Source of the DNA: Jeotgalicoccus sp036782755
GTDB taxonomy: Bacteria; Bacillota; Bacilli; Staphylococcales; Salinicoccaceae
Direction: 5' to 3'
NCBI GenBank assembly: GCA_036782755.1
Contig: DAIPYL010000018.1
Location: 1-27,047, forward strand
Length of the DNA: 27,047 nt
Below are positions 6,988-15,005 of this stretch, one piece after another (position 1 is the stretch's first letter; every line of letters starts with the position of its first letter). A program made the position numbers and the translations under genes. The notes beneath the pieces were generated by a model. That model did not search any database. It saw only the letters and a list, made by a program, of their open reading frames with translations, and was not told the origin of the DNA.

Positions 6988-7971
6988 TTAGCCTTTATGG
7001 CTCAAGACAGGTTCTGTTTCAGCAAAGTCTGTCTGTTTTAATTCTTCAATGCGCTCTTTAACGAATTCGCTCGTCATATTGTGTTCAACGATATATCTGT
7101 TGCGTGAGTGTTCAGCACATTCGATGGAGCAGCCGCCAAGGTGGTAATGCTGGTTTTCTTCAGATGATAAGATCTGTGCATTACATTCAGGATTCGCACA
7201 ATTGATGTAGCGTTCGCACGGCTCGCCGTCGAAGTGATCGCGGCCGACAACGACGTGTTCAACCTGGTTGATCGGTACCGTCAGTCTTTCATCGAAAACG
7301 TACATTTGACCATCCCACAGCTGGCCTTTGGCGACAGGGTCTTTAGAGTATGTTGCAACGCCGCCGTGCAGCTGTGCAACATTATCAAAGCCTTCGTTTT
7401 TCAGCCATCCGGAGAATTTCTCACAGCGGATTCCGCCTGTGCAGTACGTCAGAATTTTCTTGCCTTCAAATAAGTGCTTGTTATCGCGCACCCACTGCGG
7501 CGTATCTCTGAATGTTTCTACTTCAGGTTTAATCGCCCCGCGGAAATGGCCGACGTCATATTCATAAATGTTGCGTACATCCAGTACGACTGTATCATCG
7601 CGCTGCATCTGTTCATAGAACTCTGCAGGTGATAAATATTCACCTGTCTGTTCACGCGGGTCGATATCAGTATCCAGGCTTAAGTTAACAAGCTCGGGAC
7701 GCGGACGGACGAACATTTTTCTAAATGCATGTTCTTCTGTTTCGTCAATTTTAAAGACGATGTCTTTAAATAACGGGTGTGCCTTCATGTATTCCATATA
7801 GCGCTCAGTTTGTTCGTAATCACCTGAAACTGTTCCGTTGATACCTTCAGAGGCAACAAGGATACGGCCTTTCAGACCTAAGTCCTTACAGAATCTTAAG
7901 TGATCTGCCGCAAATGTTTCCGGATCTTCTACATCCACATAGTAATAGTAAAGTAAAACTCGATATTTCAT
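6988..7971 (-). CDS. trhO: tRNA uridine(34) hydroxylase (rhodanese-like TrhO)
   Basis: A 327-aa cytoplasmic enzyme of the YceA/YbfQ family that installs 5-hydroxyuridine at the wobble position of certain tRNAs. The N-terminal ferredoxin-like domain (about 1-95) contains the family sequence GRILVASEGINGTVSG. The central rhodanese domain has the active-site Cys177 in LTYCTGGIRCEKF. The C-terminal region has a Cys-rich putative metal-binding cluster, CERYINCANPECNAQ and GGCSIEC. The ATG at 7971 is preceded by GGTGG with suitable spacing; an in-frame GTG at 7983 overlaps that site. It is divergent from the DsbA-like gene and monocistronic. A TACAAT-like -10 may lie near 8033 on the minus strand, with no clear -35. 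Confidence 0.93.
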   Translation of the reverse strand: MKYRVLLYYYYVDVEDPETFAADHLRFCKDLGLKGRILVASEGINGTVSGDYEQTERYMEYMKAHPLFKDIVFKIDETEEHAFRKMFVRPRPELVNLSLDTDIDPREQTGEYLSPAEFYEQMQRDDTVVLDVRNIYEYDVGHFRGAIKPEVETFRDTPQWVRDNKHLFEGKKILTYCTGGIRCEKFSGWLKNEGFDNVAQLHGGVATYSKDPVAKGQLWDGQMYVFDERLTVPINQVEHVVVGRDHFDGEPCERYINCANPECNAQILSSEENQHYHLGGCSIECAEHSRNRYIVEHNMTSEFVKERIEELKQTDFAETEPVLSHKG

Positions 7972-8142
7972 TATATTTTCCACCTATCAAATTTATTTGC
8001 AGGATAAATCCTGATAGTTTTACAGACATTATTGTATCAGATTCCGGCACTATTTAATACGAAAAAATATGCAAGATAGTGACAGTTTAGCTAATTTCAC
8101 TAATAAATGTGTTAAAATTTAAGAAAGATAAGGAGTGGTCTG

Positions 8143-8784
8143 ATGGACATTAAAATATATACTGATATCGCATGTCCGTTTTGTTATATCGGCAAGAAAA
8201 ATTTTGAAAAAGCACTGGCCGAATATAAAACAGATGCGAAAGTTAATATAGAATATGCAAGTTATGAACTGGATAATCAGGCGCCGAAAATGCCTGAGAA
8301 GAATATGTATGAGGTACTCGCTGAAAAGCATGATCAGCCGATGGAAGAAATTAAAGCAATGGTGGGCCATATCGTCGAGCAGGGCAAAATTGCAGGCATT
8401 GAATTCAAGATGGATAAAGTTATCCCGGCAAATACTAGAGATGCGCACAGATTATTAAAGCTGGCTTATGAGTTCGGTCTCGGTGAACAGGTTTTAGAAT
8501 CACTGCATCAGGCATATTTTACAGAAGGTAAAAATGTCAGCGACAAGGATGTACTGCTTGGAATCGCGAAAGCGAACGGCATGCCCGAAGTGCCCGCACT
8601 CGAAGTCATCAATGATCCGAGTCTGTTTTTAGAAGATGTTATCGGTGATTTTAATATGGCGAAAGTAAACAAAGTACGCACGCTGCCGTATTACATATTC
8701 GATGACAAATTCGCAATCAGCGGTGCGCGCGAACCGCGTCACTACACAATTGCCTTAAACAAAACACTGAAGACAGAAGAATAA
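8143..8784 (+). CDS. DsbA/FrnE-family thiol oxidoreductase
   Basis: A 213-aa thioredoxin-fold protein. The CXXC active site is CPFC at residues 11-14, directly after the first strand, and the cis-proline loop is in RTLPYYIFDDKFAISGA near 183-199. The helical insert of FrnE/DsbA-like and 2-hydroxychromene-2-carboxylate isomerase-like proteins lies between them. No signal peptide is present, so it acts in the cytoplasm, probably in disulfide exchange or oxidative-stress defence as for Deinococcus FrnE. AAGGAGTGG precedes the ATG with good spacing. It is monocistronic, closed by the terminator at 8785-8823. The specific partner is unknown. Confidence 0.9.
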   Translation: MDIKIYTDIACPFCYIGKKNFEKALAEYKTDAKVNIEYASYELDNQAPKMPEKNMYEVLAEKHDQPMEEIKAMVGHIVEQGKIAGIEFKMDKVIPANTRDAHRLLKLAYEFGLGEQVLESLHQAYFTEGKNVSDKDVLLGIAKANGMPEVPALEVINDPSLFLEDVIGDFNMAKVNKVRTLPYYIFDDKFAISGAREPRHYTIALNKTLKTEE

Positions 8785-8823
8785 GAAAAAAGCTTCGCAG
8801 CCGGATGACTGCGGAGCTTTTTT
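8785..8823. terminator. Bidirectional terminator between convergent genes
   Basis: AAAAAAGCTTCGCAG and CTGCGGAGCTTTTTT form a long stem with one mismatched or wobble pair around CCGGATGA. T-tracts are available on both strands, so it serves the DsbA-like gene and the minus-strand membrane-protein gene ending at 8845. Confidence 0.88.
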
Positions 8824-8844
8824 AAAATTCCATCCCCATGGAAA

Positions 8845-9129
8845 TCAGTTCTCTGCCGGAACGTTTTTGTTCGGCTTAACGAGTTTCATTAAGTGGTAAA
8901 CTATGCCGATAATAAGCAGAATCGGTACAACGATTAAAATCAGGAAGAACAGTGCACCGACAAATTCACCAACGCCGAATGTTGCAAAGAAATCATCTGT
9001 TGTTACTTCCAATAACGGCGGTAAAAATGCGAAATAATAAATAAGTCCGACAACTGCGAGTGTGACTACGTAAAATATCATATTTGAAATATGATATGGA
9101 ACAGTGTTTTTATCAAACTTGAACATCAT
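8845..9129 (-). CDS. Small two-helix membrane protein of unknown function
   Basis: A 94-aa protein (93 if the second Met at 9126 is used). Two hydrophobic helices, about 17-40 and 55-80, flank an acidic TTDDFFATFGVGE loop, with a short basic N-terminus and a LMKLVKPNKN tail. AAGGGG precedes the tandem ATGATG; spacing favours the second. I do not recognise a family. It is transcribed alone, convergent with the DsbA-like gene and divergent from the GNAT gene, with which it shares a dyad-bearing promoter region. Confidence 0.75.
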   Translation of the reverse strand: MMFKFDKNTVPYHISNMIFYVVTLAVVGLIYYFAFLPPLLEVTTDDFFATFGVGEFVGALFFLILIVVPILLIIGIVYHLMKLVKPNKNVPAEN

Positions 9130-9152
9130 AAAACCCCTTACATTTTTAGTCT

Positions 9153-9180
9153 TTTAACATAGTATACAACAATGTATAAT
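9153..9180 (+). promoter_or_regulatory. Promoter of the GNAT gene, overlapping a divergent -10 and a dyad
   Basis: The plus strand has TTTAAC (9153-9158), 16 bp, then TATAAT (9175-9180). On the minus strand TATACT (9166-9161) is a candidate -10 for the small membrane protein gene. Both overlap the perfect dyad TATACA-ACAA-TGTATA at 9163-9178. Confidence 0.5.
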
Positions 9181-9242
9181 TGAATGCACAGCTTATTGAA
9201 GGTATTTTAATAAAATTATTAGTAAATAATGGAGGAAATTAA

Positions 9243-9746
9243 ATGTCTTTACGTTTAGCAGAGAGCGGCGATATACCTTATATAATGGAAATTATTAAAA
9301 AGGTCATACCAAAAATGCACGCGGCAGGAAATTATCAGTGGGATGAATATTATCCGACAGACGTAACATTCAAAAAAGATATTAAAAACGGCACTCTTTA
9401 TGTATATGAAGAGGAGAGCGTAATCAAAGGATGTATCGTTGCGGATGATAATCACGCATTTTCCTATGATGATATTCCATGGGAGCTTGCACGCATGGAC
9501 TGTCTGGCGCTGCACAGACTTGCTGTTGATCCTCAATCACAGGGACAGGGAATTGCGCAGAAGATTTTAAGAGGCATTATTGAGATTGGACAGGATAAAT
9601 CATACCTCGGTATACATACGGATACTTCACAGGAAAACAAACCGATGCAGCAGTTATTTGCGAAACTCGGTTTTGATTACAAGGGCCACTTGAACCTGGA
9701 TGATAATCTGAATGACTGGTATGCAGCATACGAAAAAGTTTTCTAG
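9243..9746 (+). CDS. GNAT-family N-acetyltransferase
   Basis: A 167-aa cytoplasmic acetyltransferase of normal family length. The acetyl-CoA binding motif A is LHRLAVDPQSQGQGIAQKIL at about residues 90-109, with the Q-x-x-G-x-G/A pyrophosphate loop QGQGIA. The C-terminal part, NKPMQQLFAKLGFDYKG, is the usual motif B region. GGAGG precedes the ATG by 7 nt. The acceptor substrate cannot be inferred. It stands upstream of the symporter gene but a separate promoter is likely for the latter. Confidence 0.87.
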   Translation: MSLRLAESGDIPYIMEIIKKVIPKMHAAGNYQWDEYYPTDVTFKKDIKNGTLYVYEEESVIKGCIVADDNHAFSYDDIPWELARMDCLALHRLAVDPQSQGQGIAQKILRGIIEIGQDKSYLGIHTDTSQENKPMQQLFAKLGFDYKGHLNLDDNLNDWYAAYEKVF

Positions 9747-9753
9747 AAAACGG

Positions 9754-9782
9754 TTGCAATCCGGAGTGTAAAAAGATATGTT
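9754..9782 (+). promoter_or_regulatory. Possible promoter of the symporter gene
   Basis: TTGCAA (9754-9759) and TATGTT (9777-9782) are separated by 17 bp, immediately downstream of the GNAT stop codon. The hexamers are modest matches. Confidence 0.35.
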
Positions 9783-9815
9783 TGTTGAGATGATAAAATC
9801 AAGGGGGATTTCAGA

Positions 9816-11006
9816 GTGAAATTATTAGCAAAATTAATCGCGGGTATCATCGCTGGTATCGCAGTCGGGGGCATTTATTACCTCGTTGGTGACGGCGGAG
9901 CAATGGGCTCTGTTATGGAGTTTGTTGTTAGAGTATTCGTGACGATGCAATCAGTTTTAGGAGCGTTTATCTTCTTTACGATTCCATTTATTATTCTATT
10001 TTTCATTGCATCGGGTATTTCAAAAATCGGTTCGGGTTCAGGTAAAGTTGTCGGGGCAACTTTAGGTATTGCATACTTATCAACACTTGGTGCCGGACTG
10101 CTGGCATATGCAGTGGCAAGCTTTATCATGCCGCGTATTACAGGGGACAGCCAGGTCCCGGCTGAGGGCGCCGAAATGGCACCTTTCCTGGAATTTGATA
10201 TTCCGCCTGTAATGGATATTTTACCGGCACTTGTACTGGCTTTCGCGGTTGGTATTGTAATGAACATACTTAAACTGGACTTAATGATTAAGTTCTTTGA
10301 TCAGGGTAAAGACATTACAGAGTTCATTATTGAAAAAGTCATTATCCGTATTTTACCATTCTACATAGCGGGTGTATTCGCAGGTATGGCGGCAACAGGT
10401 ACAGTATTTGATACGCTTCTTGTATTCGGGGTCGTACTGCTTGTAGCAATTATCCTTCACTGGGTATGGCTTACACTTCAGTACACAATCGCAGGTTCAC
10501 TGTTAAAACAGAACCCGTTCAAAATGCTTAAAACAATGCTTCCGGCATACTTTACAGCGCTCGGAACAATGTCGAGTGCAGCAACAATTCCGGTAACACT
10601 GGCACGTGCGAAAGAAAACGGCATACGGGAACGTATCGCAGACTTTGTCATTCCTCTCGGAGCGACGATTCATCTGTCGGGGAGTACGATTACAATCGTC
10701 AGCTGTTCAATCGCAGTAATGTCAATCCTGCCTGGCTACGATATGCCGGGATTATGGGAAATGCTTGGTGTTATTCTGCTGTTAGGTGTTGTAATGATTG
10801 CAGCTCCGGGTGTACCGGGCGGTGCGATTATGGCAGCGAGCGGAGTGCTTATGGCAAACCTCGGCTTCAACGAAGCGGCAGTTGCATTTATGATTGCACT
10901 TTACGTTGCCCAGGACAGCTTCGGAACTGCAACTAACGTTACCGGTGACGGTGCGGTCGCAGGTATTGTCGATGCTTATGAACAAAAATTGAACAAAAAA
11001 TCTTAA
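9816..11006 (+). CDS. Dicarboxylate/amino acid:cation symporter (DAACS/GltP family)
   Basis: A 396-aa polytopic membrane transporter of the sodium/proton-dicarboxylate symporter family. The helical-hairpin 1 serine-rich motif appears as TMSSAATIPVTL (about 250-261) and the following signature as PLGATIHLSGST (about 279-290), where most relatives have PLGATINMDG. The C-terminal binding region is VAQDSFGTATNVTGDGAV. Members import glutamate, aspartate, serine/threonine or C4-dicarboxylates; the altered MDG motif here prevents naming the substrate. The start is GTG at 9816 with AAGGGGGAT at a good distance. The terminator at 11025-11063 ends the unit. Confidence 0.9.
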   Translation: MKLLAKLIAGIIAGIAVGGIYYLVGDGGAMGSVMEFVVRVFVTMQSVLGAFIFFTIPFIILFFIASGISKIGSGSGKVVGATLGIAYLSTLGAGLLAYAVASFIMPRITGDSQVPAEGAEMAPFLEFDIPPVMDILPALVLAFAVGIVMNILKLDLMIKFFDQGKDITEFIIEKVIIRILPFYIAGVFAGMAATGTVFDTLLVFGVVLLVAIILHWVWLTLQYTIAGSLLKQNPFKMLKTMLPAYFTALGTMSSAATIPVTLARAKENGIRERIADFVIPLGATIHLSGSTITIVSCSIAVMSILPGYDMPGLWEMLGVILLLGVVMIAAPGVPGGAIMAASGVLMANLGFNEAAVAFMIALYVAQDSFGTATNVTGDGAVAGIVDAYEQKLNKKS

Positions 11007-11024
11007 AGTCTGAACGATAAATGG

Positions 11025-11063
11025 AAAGACAGCCTGGCATACGTGCCCTGCTGTCTTTTTTTC
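11025..11063 (+). terminator. Terminator after the symporter gene
   Basis: AAAGACAGC pairs with GCTGTCTTT, with GGCATACGTGCC forming an inner extension, followed by a T-run. Confidence 0.88.
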
Positions 11064-11112
11064 GTTATAATTAAAGGGAAAGAAAATGTGAATTTAAGAT
11101 TGAGGGAATAAT

Positions 11113-12264
11113 GTGAAATCAAAAATTATTTTATACTTAGTTATCGTAATCTGTTTTTTGGATTTATTTATACAGCTCCCGATCATTACGCCGTTTGCTC
11201 TTGAACTCGGCGCATCTGAATTTATGGCGGGTATCGTCGTTGCGATGTATTCGCTGTTTAATATGGTCGGAAACATTGCGGGCGGCTATATGTCCGATAA
11301 GTTTGGCCGGAGAAACACACTGCTGTTCGGTATGATTATGCAGATATTCTTCGTGCTGATTTATACGACAACACCGTCGATCGGCATTCTGCTTGCAGTC
11401 AGAGCAATCCACGGGTTTTCAAGCGGACTCCTGACACCGGCGGCATTCAGCTTAATCGCCGATATTTCACGGAAATCCGCAATCGGGAAATCGATGGCAT
11501 TGACAGGTGTTGCAATCGGTACGGCCGCAATACTCGGGCCTGCTGCAGGCGGGATTATTTCAAGTACGGTCAGTTACGAAATGGTGTACTACATCTTATC
11601 CGGGGTATATGTATTCGGAACAATTTTAACATTCTTCGGTATTAAAGAAAGCTCGACAGACGACAGCAGAACACATCACGCGGCAACACCGTTTAAAGAA
11701 CTGCTGCTCCGTCCGTCGTTAAACGTTGCGTATATTTCATCATTTACGCTGATGATTGCACAAGGGACACTTGCATTCGGTCTGCCGATAAAAACCGGAC
11801 TGCTCGGTCTCGAAGCGTCGATGACCGGAATAATGCTGAGCGTCTTCGGAATTACCGCAATTATCGTCTTTGCAAGCCCGATTAACAAAATCTACACGCT
11901 TTATAAAAGCGAAAACCTTGTTGGAATCGGTATACTGATTCTAAGCGGAAGTATGATGCTGCTGCATTTTGCACCGTCAGCGGTGTTTATCTTTATCGTT
12001 ATGGTGATGTACGGCTTCGGCTTCGGTTTTATCTTCCCTTCGATGAACAAAATCGTCGCGGAACATTCCGAAATGAACGAGCGGGGCAAAGCGAACGGTA
12101 TTTTCTATTCTTACTTTTCACTCGGGTCTGTCGCAGGTTCTGTAATCGCTGGCTATCTCGCAACAGTCTTTGATCTGCCGTTTCTCGGCATCGGAATCGT
12201 GACGCTGGTGATGCTGCTGGTTTTAATGTTTATCCGTTACAGACTGGAACTGAATCGCTCATAG
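11113..12264 (+). CDS. Major facilitator superfamily transporter
   Basis: A 383-aa MFS protein with about 12 hydrophobic segments. The loop 2-3 signature GGYMSDKFGRRNTLLFG lies near residues 57-73, and the helix 5 motif VAIGTAAILGPAAGGII near 132-148 resembles the antiporter motif C of drug-efflux members. The start is GTG at 11113, since the overlapping ATG at 11111 is followed at once by a stop; a GAGGG ribosome binding site precedes. It opens a plus-strand cluster with the Rossmann-fold gene 10 nt downstream. A drug or metabolite efflux role is likely but the substrate is unknown. Confidence 0.88.
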   Translation: MKSKIILYLVIVICFLDLFIQLPIITPFALELGASEFMAGIVVAMYSLFNMVGNIAGGYMSDKFGRRNTLLFGMIMQIFFVLIYTTTPSIGILLAVRAIHGFSSGLLTPAAFSLIADISRKSAIGKSMALTGVAIGTAAILGPAAGGIISSTVSYEMVYYILSGVYVFGTILTFFGIKESSTDDSRTHHAATPFKELLLRPSLNVAYISSFTLMIAQGTLAFGLPIKTGLLGLEASMTGIMLSVFGITAIIVFASPINKIYTLYKSENLVGIGILILSGSMMLLHFAPSAVFIFIVMVMYGFGFGFIFPSMNKIVAEHSEMNERGKANGIFYSYFSLGSVAGSVIAGYLATVFDLPFLGIGIVTLVMLLVLMFIRYRLELNRS

Positions 12265-12274
12265 GAGGATTGTT

Positions 12275-13189
12275 ATGATAAATAAAAATGTATTGCTCAT
12301 GGGTGTTCACGGGAGAATCGGCGAACACCTGTATCTCGAGCTGAATGAGTCGGCGAATCTGTTCGCGTTCTCCACTCCGCATCAGGAACCGGACTTGGAA
12401 AATATTACTTTTATTAAAAAAGACTTATTCATTTTGCCTGAAGTTGAAGAGGCGCTTGAAAATATCGATGTCGTTATCTTTTTCGAAGACCCGATTATGC
12501 GGCTCAACAGACTGACGCAGGGGAAATTCAACGACTTGTATATGCTTATTGCAGATAACATTGCACGGGCAGCAAAAACAAATAATGTAGAGCAGATTAT
12601 ATATATTGCCGATGAGCTGTCGGACGGCAGTATCGTTTCGGTACTTGGTGCTTACGGCACTGATGTAAAAATTACAGAAACACCGATTCGCCGCTACGGT
12701 AAAAATCTGACTTATAAAACGAAAGACTATAATAACGTACGCAGCATACAGCGCGCACCGCTTCCTCCGGGCTGGTCGGTTGAAGATGCGGCGTGGTATT
12801 ACTTCACCTGGATTGATGAAATTGTCTACGGTCTGCTGAATACGACGATTGAAAATAATAAAGTGTCTATAAGACTGCTCGATAAACCAAAACCGGTGCT
12901 CGAACTTACTTTTAATAAAGAACGTTCAGAAGATGATATTGTGCTGTTTGAAATTACGGGCGGCAGTCTGAAAAAACGCACGACGAATAAAGAACAGCGT
13001 TTTGAATTCAGGAAGCTGCCCGGGCGGGAGGAGTTCATTATGGCACTGCACGACTTTGAGCCGTCACTGCCGTGGCCGGTATTTAAAATGACACAGGCGC
13101 CGGCAAATTCGCTCGTAAACAGAATTTATCAGGTGGAAATGATTATAAATAAAGATGTTCCTGAACGCCGTCCTCGCAACAATAAATAA
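12275..13189 (+). CDS. Rossmann-fold NAD(P)-binding protein, NmrA/epimerase-like with DUF2867-like tail
   Basis: A 304-aa cytoplasmic protein. The N-terminus has a GxxGxxG dinucleotide-binding loop, MGVHGRIGEHL (Gly10, Gly13, Gly16), and an atypical SDR layout without a clear YxxxK. The C-terminal half begins near NVRSIQRAPLPPGWSVEDAAWYYFTW (about 152-177), which resembles the DUF2867 domain often fused to such epimerase-like modules; this match is from memory and tentative. AGGAGG precedes the ATG by 7 nt, and the gene starts 10 nt after the MFS stop, so the two are probably co-transcribed. No reaction can be assigned. Confidence 0.7.
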   Translation: MINKNVLLMGVHGRIGEHLYLELNESANLFAFSTPHQEPDLENITFIKKDLFILPEVEEALENIDVVIFFEDPIMRLNRLTQGKFNDLYMLIADNIARAAKTNNVEQIIYIADELSDGSIVSVLGAYGTDVKITETPIRRYGKNLTYKTKDYNNVRSIQRAPLPPGWSVEDAAWYYFTWIDEIVYGLLNTTIENNKVSIRLLDKPKPVLELTFNKERSEDDIVLFEITGGSLKKRTTNKEQRFEFRKLPGREEFIMALHDFEPSLPWPVFKMTQAPANSLVNRIYQVEMIINKDVPERRPRNNK

Positions 13190-13237
13190 AAGTGGTAAAA
13201 TATAATAGAAATTATACTGGAATAAGGAAGATGACCG

Positions 13238-13957
13238 ATGGGAAGAAAATGGAATAACATTAAAGAGAAAAAAGCACAGAAAGACCAGAACACGAGCCGT
13301 ATATATGCAAAATTCGGCAGGGAAATATACGTCGCAGCGCGTAAAGGCGATCCGGATCCTGAATCAAACCAGGCGCTTAAAGTCGTACTGGAGCGTGCAA
13401 AAACTTACTCGGTGCCTAAGCATATTATCGACAAGGCAATTGAAAAAGCAAAAGGCGGAGATGAAGAAGCATTCGACGAGCTCCGCTATGAAGGATTCGG
13501 ACCGAACGGCTCGATGATTATCGTCGATGCACTGACGAATAATGTAAACCGTACAGTATCGGATGTCCGCGCAGCATTCGGTAAAAACGGCGGGAATATG
13601 GGAGTCAGCGGTGCCGTCAGCTATATGTTTGACAGCGTATCTGTCTTTGTATTTAACGGCTTCGACGATGAAACAGTGCTGATGCACTTAATGGAAAGAG
13701 AAGTAGATGTGAAAGACGTGGCAGAAGAAAACGGCATGACAGTCGTTTACGGTGAGCCGCAGGCCTACAACGACATTAAAACTGCACTCGATGAACTGGG
13801 AGTGAAAGAATACGAAGTCGCCGAACACGCCATGCTTGCACAGAACGAAGTAACATTGGAAGAAGAAGACCTCGAGCAGTTTGAGAAACTCGTTGACGCT
13901 TTAGAGGATCTTGAAGATGTATCAAACGTGTTTCATAATGTAAACTTAGGTGAGTAA
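13238..13957 (+). CDS. YebC/TACO1-family protein (YeeN-type)
   Basis: A 239-aa cytoplasmic protein. It begins MGRKWNNIKEKKAQKD and continues with the family core NTSRIYAKFGREIYVAA, RYEGFGPNGSMIIVDALTNNVNRTVSDVRAAFGKNGGNMGVSGAVSYMF, all hallmarks of YebC. The family was long called a transcriptional regulator; bacterial and mitochondrial members are now linked to helping ribosomes through proline-rich stretches. The GRKWNNIK start marks the second (YeeN-like) subtype found in staphylococci and bacilli. AAGGAAG lies upstream of the ATG. A TATAAT at 13201-13206 could be an internal -10 but has no matching -35. It starts 48 nt after the Rossmann gene and ends 21 nt before the SDR gene. Confidence 0.93.
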   Translation: MGRKWNNIKEKKAQKDQNTSRIYAKFGREIYVAARKGDPDPESNQALKVVLERAKTYSVPKHIIDKAIEKAKGGDEEAFDELRYEGFGPNGSMIIVDALTNNVNRTVSDVRAAFGKNGGNMGVSGAVSYMFDSVSVFVFNGFDDETVLMHLMEREVDVKDVAEENGMTVVYGEPQAYNDIKTALDELGVKEYEVAEHAMLAQNEVTLEEEDLEQFEKLVDALEDLEDVSNVFHNVNLGE

Positions 13958-13978
13958 ACAATATGAAGGAGTGGTACT

Positions 13979-14764
13979 GTGTCAGAGTTGATGGATTTCG
14001 GCTATAAAGGTAAAGTTGCAGTCATTACCGGTTCAAGTAAAGGTATCGGACGTGAAACCGCAGAGCAGATGGTGAAGCTCGGTGCGAAAGTATTGCTGGT
14101 AGCACGCGGTGAAGATGCGCTGAAAGAAGCAGCTGCGGAACTTCGCGAATTCGGTGAAGCGGATTATATCCGACAGGATATTACTGAAACAGGTGCGGGT
14201 GAAAAAATCGTTGAAGCGGCTGTAGAGAAATTCGGCCGACTGGACGTGCTTGTGAATAACGCAGGCAGCTCGTTTGCCAAGAGCTTTGAAGACGTTGAAC
14301 TGGCAGGCTGGGAAGAAGATATTGATTTGAAAGTCATGGCTGCAGTGAAAGTGTCGAAAGCTGCACTGCCTCATTTGAAAAAGCAGGGCGGAGCAATCTT
14401 AAACCTAACAGCAGTAATGGGTAAAACACCCCAGGCGAATTCATTGCCGACAACAGTATCACGAAGTGCAGGACTGGCGCTGACGAAAGCAATGAGTAAG
14501 GATCTCGGACAGCATAATATCCGTGTGAACGCGGTATGTATTGGACTAATCCGCAGCGACCAGATAGAAAAACGCTGGCAGAAGACTGCGCCGGAATTAT
14601 CATGGGAAGAATTCTCTGTGAAAAGTGCAGGAAACATTCCGCTCGGGCGCATCGGCGATACAGCTGAAGCCGCGAACGTAATTACATTTTTATGTTCTGA
14701 CCTTGCATCATACGTGAGCGGTACGGCAGTGAACATTGACGGCGGCAGCGGTCACGCATGGTAG
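13979..14764 (+). CDS. SDR-family protein lacking the canonical catalytic residues
   Basis: A 261-aa protein with the classical SDR fold. The cofactor loop TGSSKGIG is at 17-24, NNAG at 93-96, and the C-terminal DLASYVSGTAVNIDGGSG matches 3-oxoacyl-ACP-reductase-like SDRs. The active site is not canonical. Where the family has Ser-Tyr-x3-Lys, this protein aligns as Ala145, Thr159 and Ser163 in NLTAVMGKTPQANSLP and TTVSRSAG, and the usual Asn of NLK is Asp116. It may therefore bind NAD(P) without ordinary dehydrogenase chemistry, or belong to a divergent SDR group with its own chemistry. The start is GTG at 13979, with GAAGGAG at the right distance. It is the last gene of the cluster and probably co-transcribed with the YebC gene. 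Confidence 0.85.
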   Translation: MSELMDFGYKGKVAVITGSSKGIGRETAEQMVKLGAKVLLVARGEDALKEAAAELREFGEADYIRQDITETGAGEKIVEAAVEKFGRLDVLVNNAGSSFAKSFEDVELAGWEEDIDLKVMAAVKVSKAALPHLKKQGGAILNLTAVMGKTPQANSLPTTVSRSAGLALTKAMSKDLGQHNIRVNAVCIGLIRSDQIEKRWQKTAPELSWEEFSVKSAGNIPLGRIGDTAEAANVITFLCSDLASYVSGTAVNIDGGSGHAW

Positions 14765-14811
14765 GGAAGGTTAATTGCTGCGTGTAGAACCGTCAGTACT
14801 CCAAAATCGGT

Positions 14812-14848
14812 TTCGGACGACAATGAAAAAAGTTCAATGTCGTCCGGA
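14812..14848. repeat. Hairpin repeat at the left edge of the second gap
   Basis: TTCGGACGACA (14812-14822) pairs with TGTCGTCCGGA (14838-14848) through nine Watson-Crick pairs, a G-T wobble and a terminal pair. An inner TGAA/TTCA stem lies beyond one A-A mismatch, with an AAAAG loop. The right arm, TGTCGTCCGGA, recurs exactly at 14949-14959 just after the gap, so the gap probably hides further copies. There is no T-tract next to the stem on the plus strand. Confidence 0.7.
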
Positions 14849-14948
14849 NNNNNNNNNNNNNNNNNNNNNNNNNNNNNNNNNNNNNNNNNNNNNNNNNNNN
14901 NNNNNNNNNNNNNNNNNNNNNNNNNNNNNNNNNNNNNNNNNNNNNNNN
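14849..14948. other. Assembly gap, 100 N placeholder
   Basis: Exactly 100 N, flanked on both sides by the 11-mer TGTCGTCCGGA. It lies between the convergent SDR and argD genes. Confidence 0.97.
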
Positions 14949-14963
14949 TGTCGTCCGGACACC

Positions 14964-15000
14964 AAAAAGCATCAAATCCGCACTGGATTTGATGCTTTTT
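14964..15000. terminator. Bidirectional terminator of the arg operon
   Basis: A perfect 16-bp stem, AAAAAGCATCAAATCC with GGATTTGATGCTTTTT around GCACT, carries T-tracts on either strand. It ends argD on the minus strand and can also stop read-through from the SDR gene. Confidence 0.92.
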
Positions 15001-15005
15001 TAATA

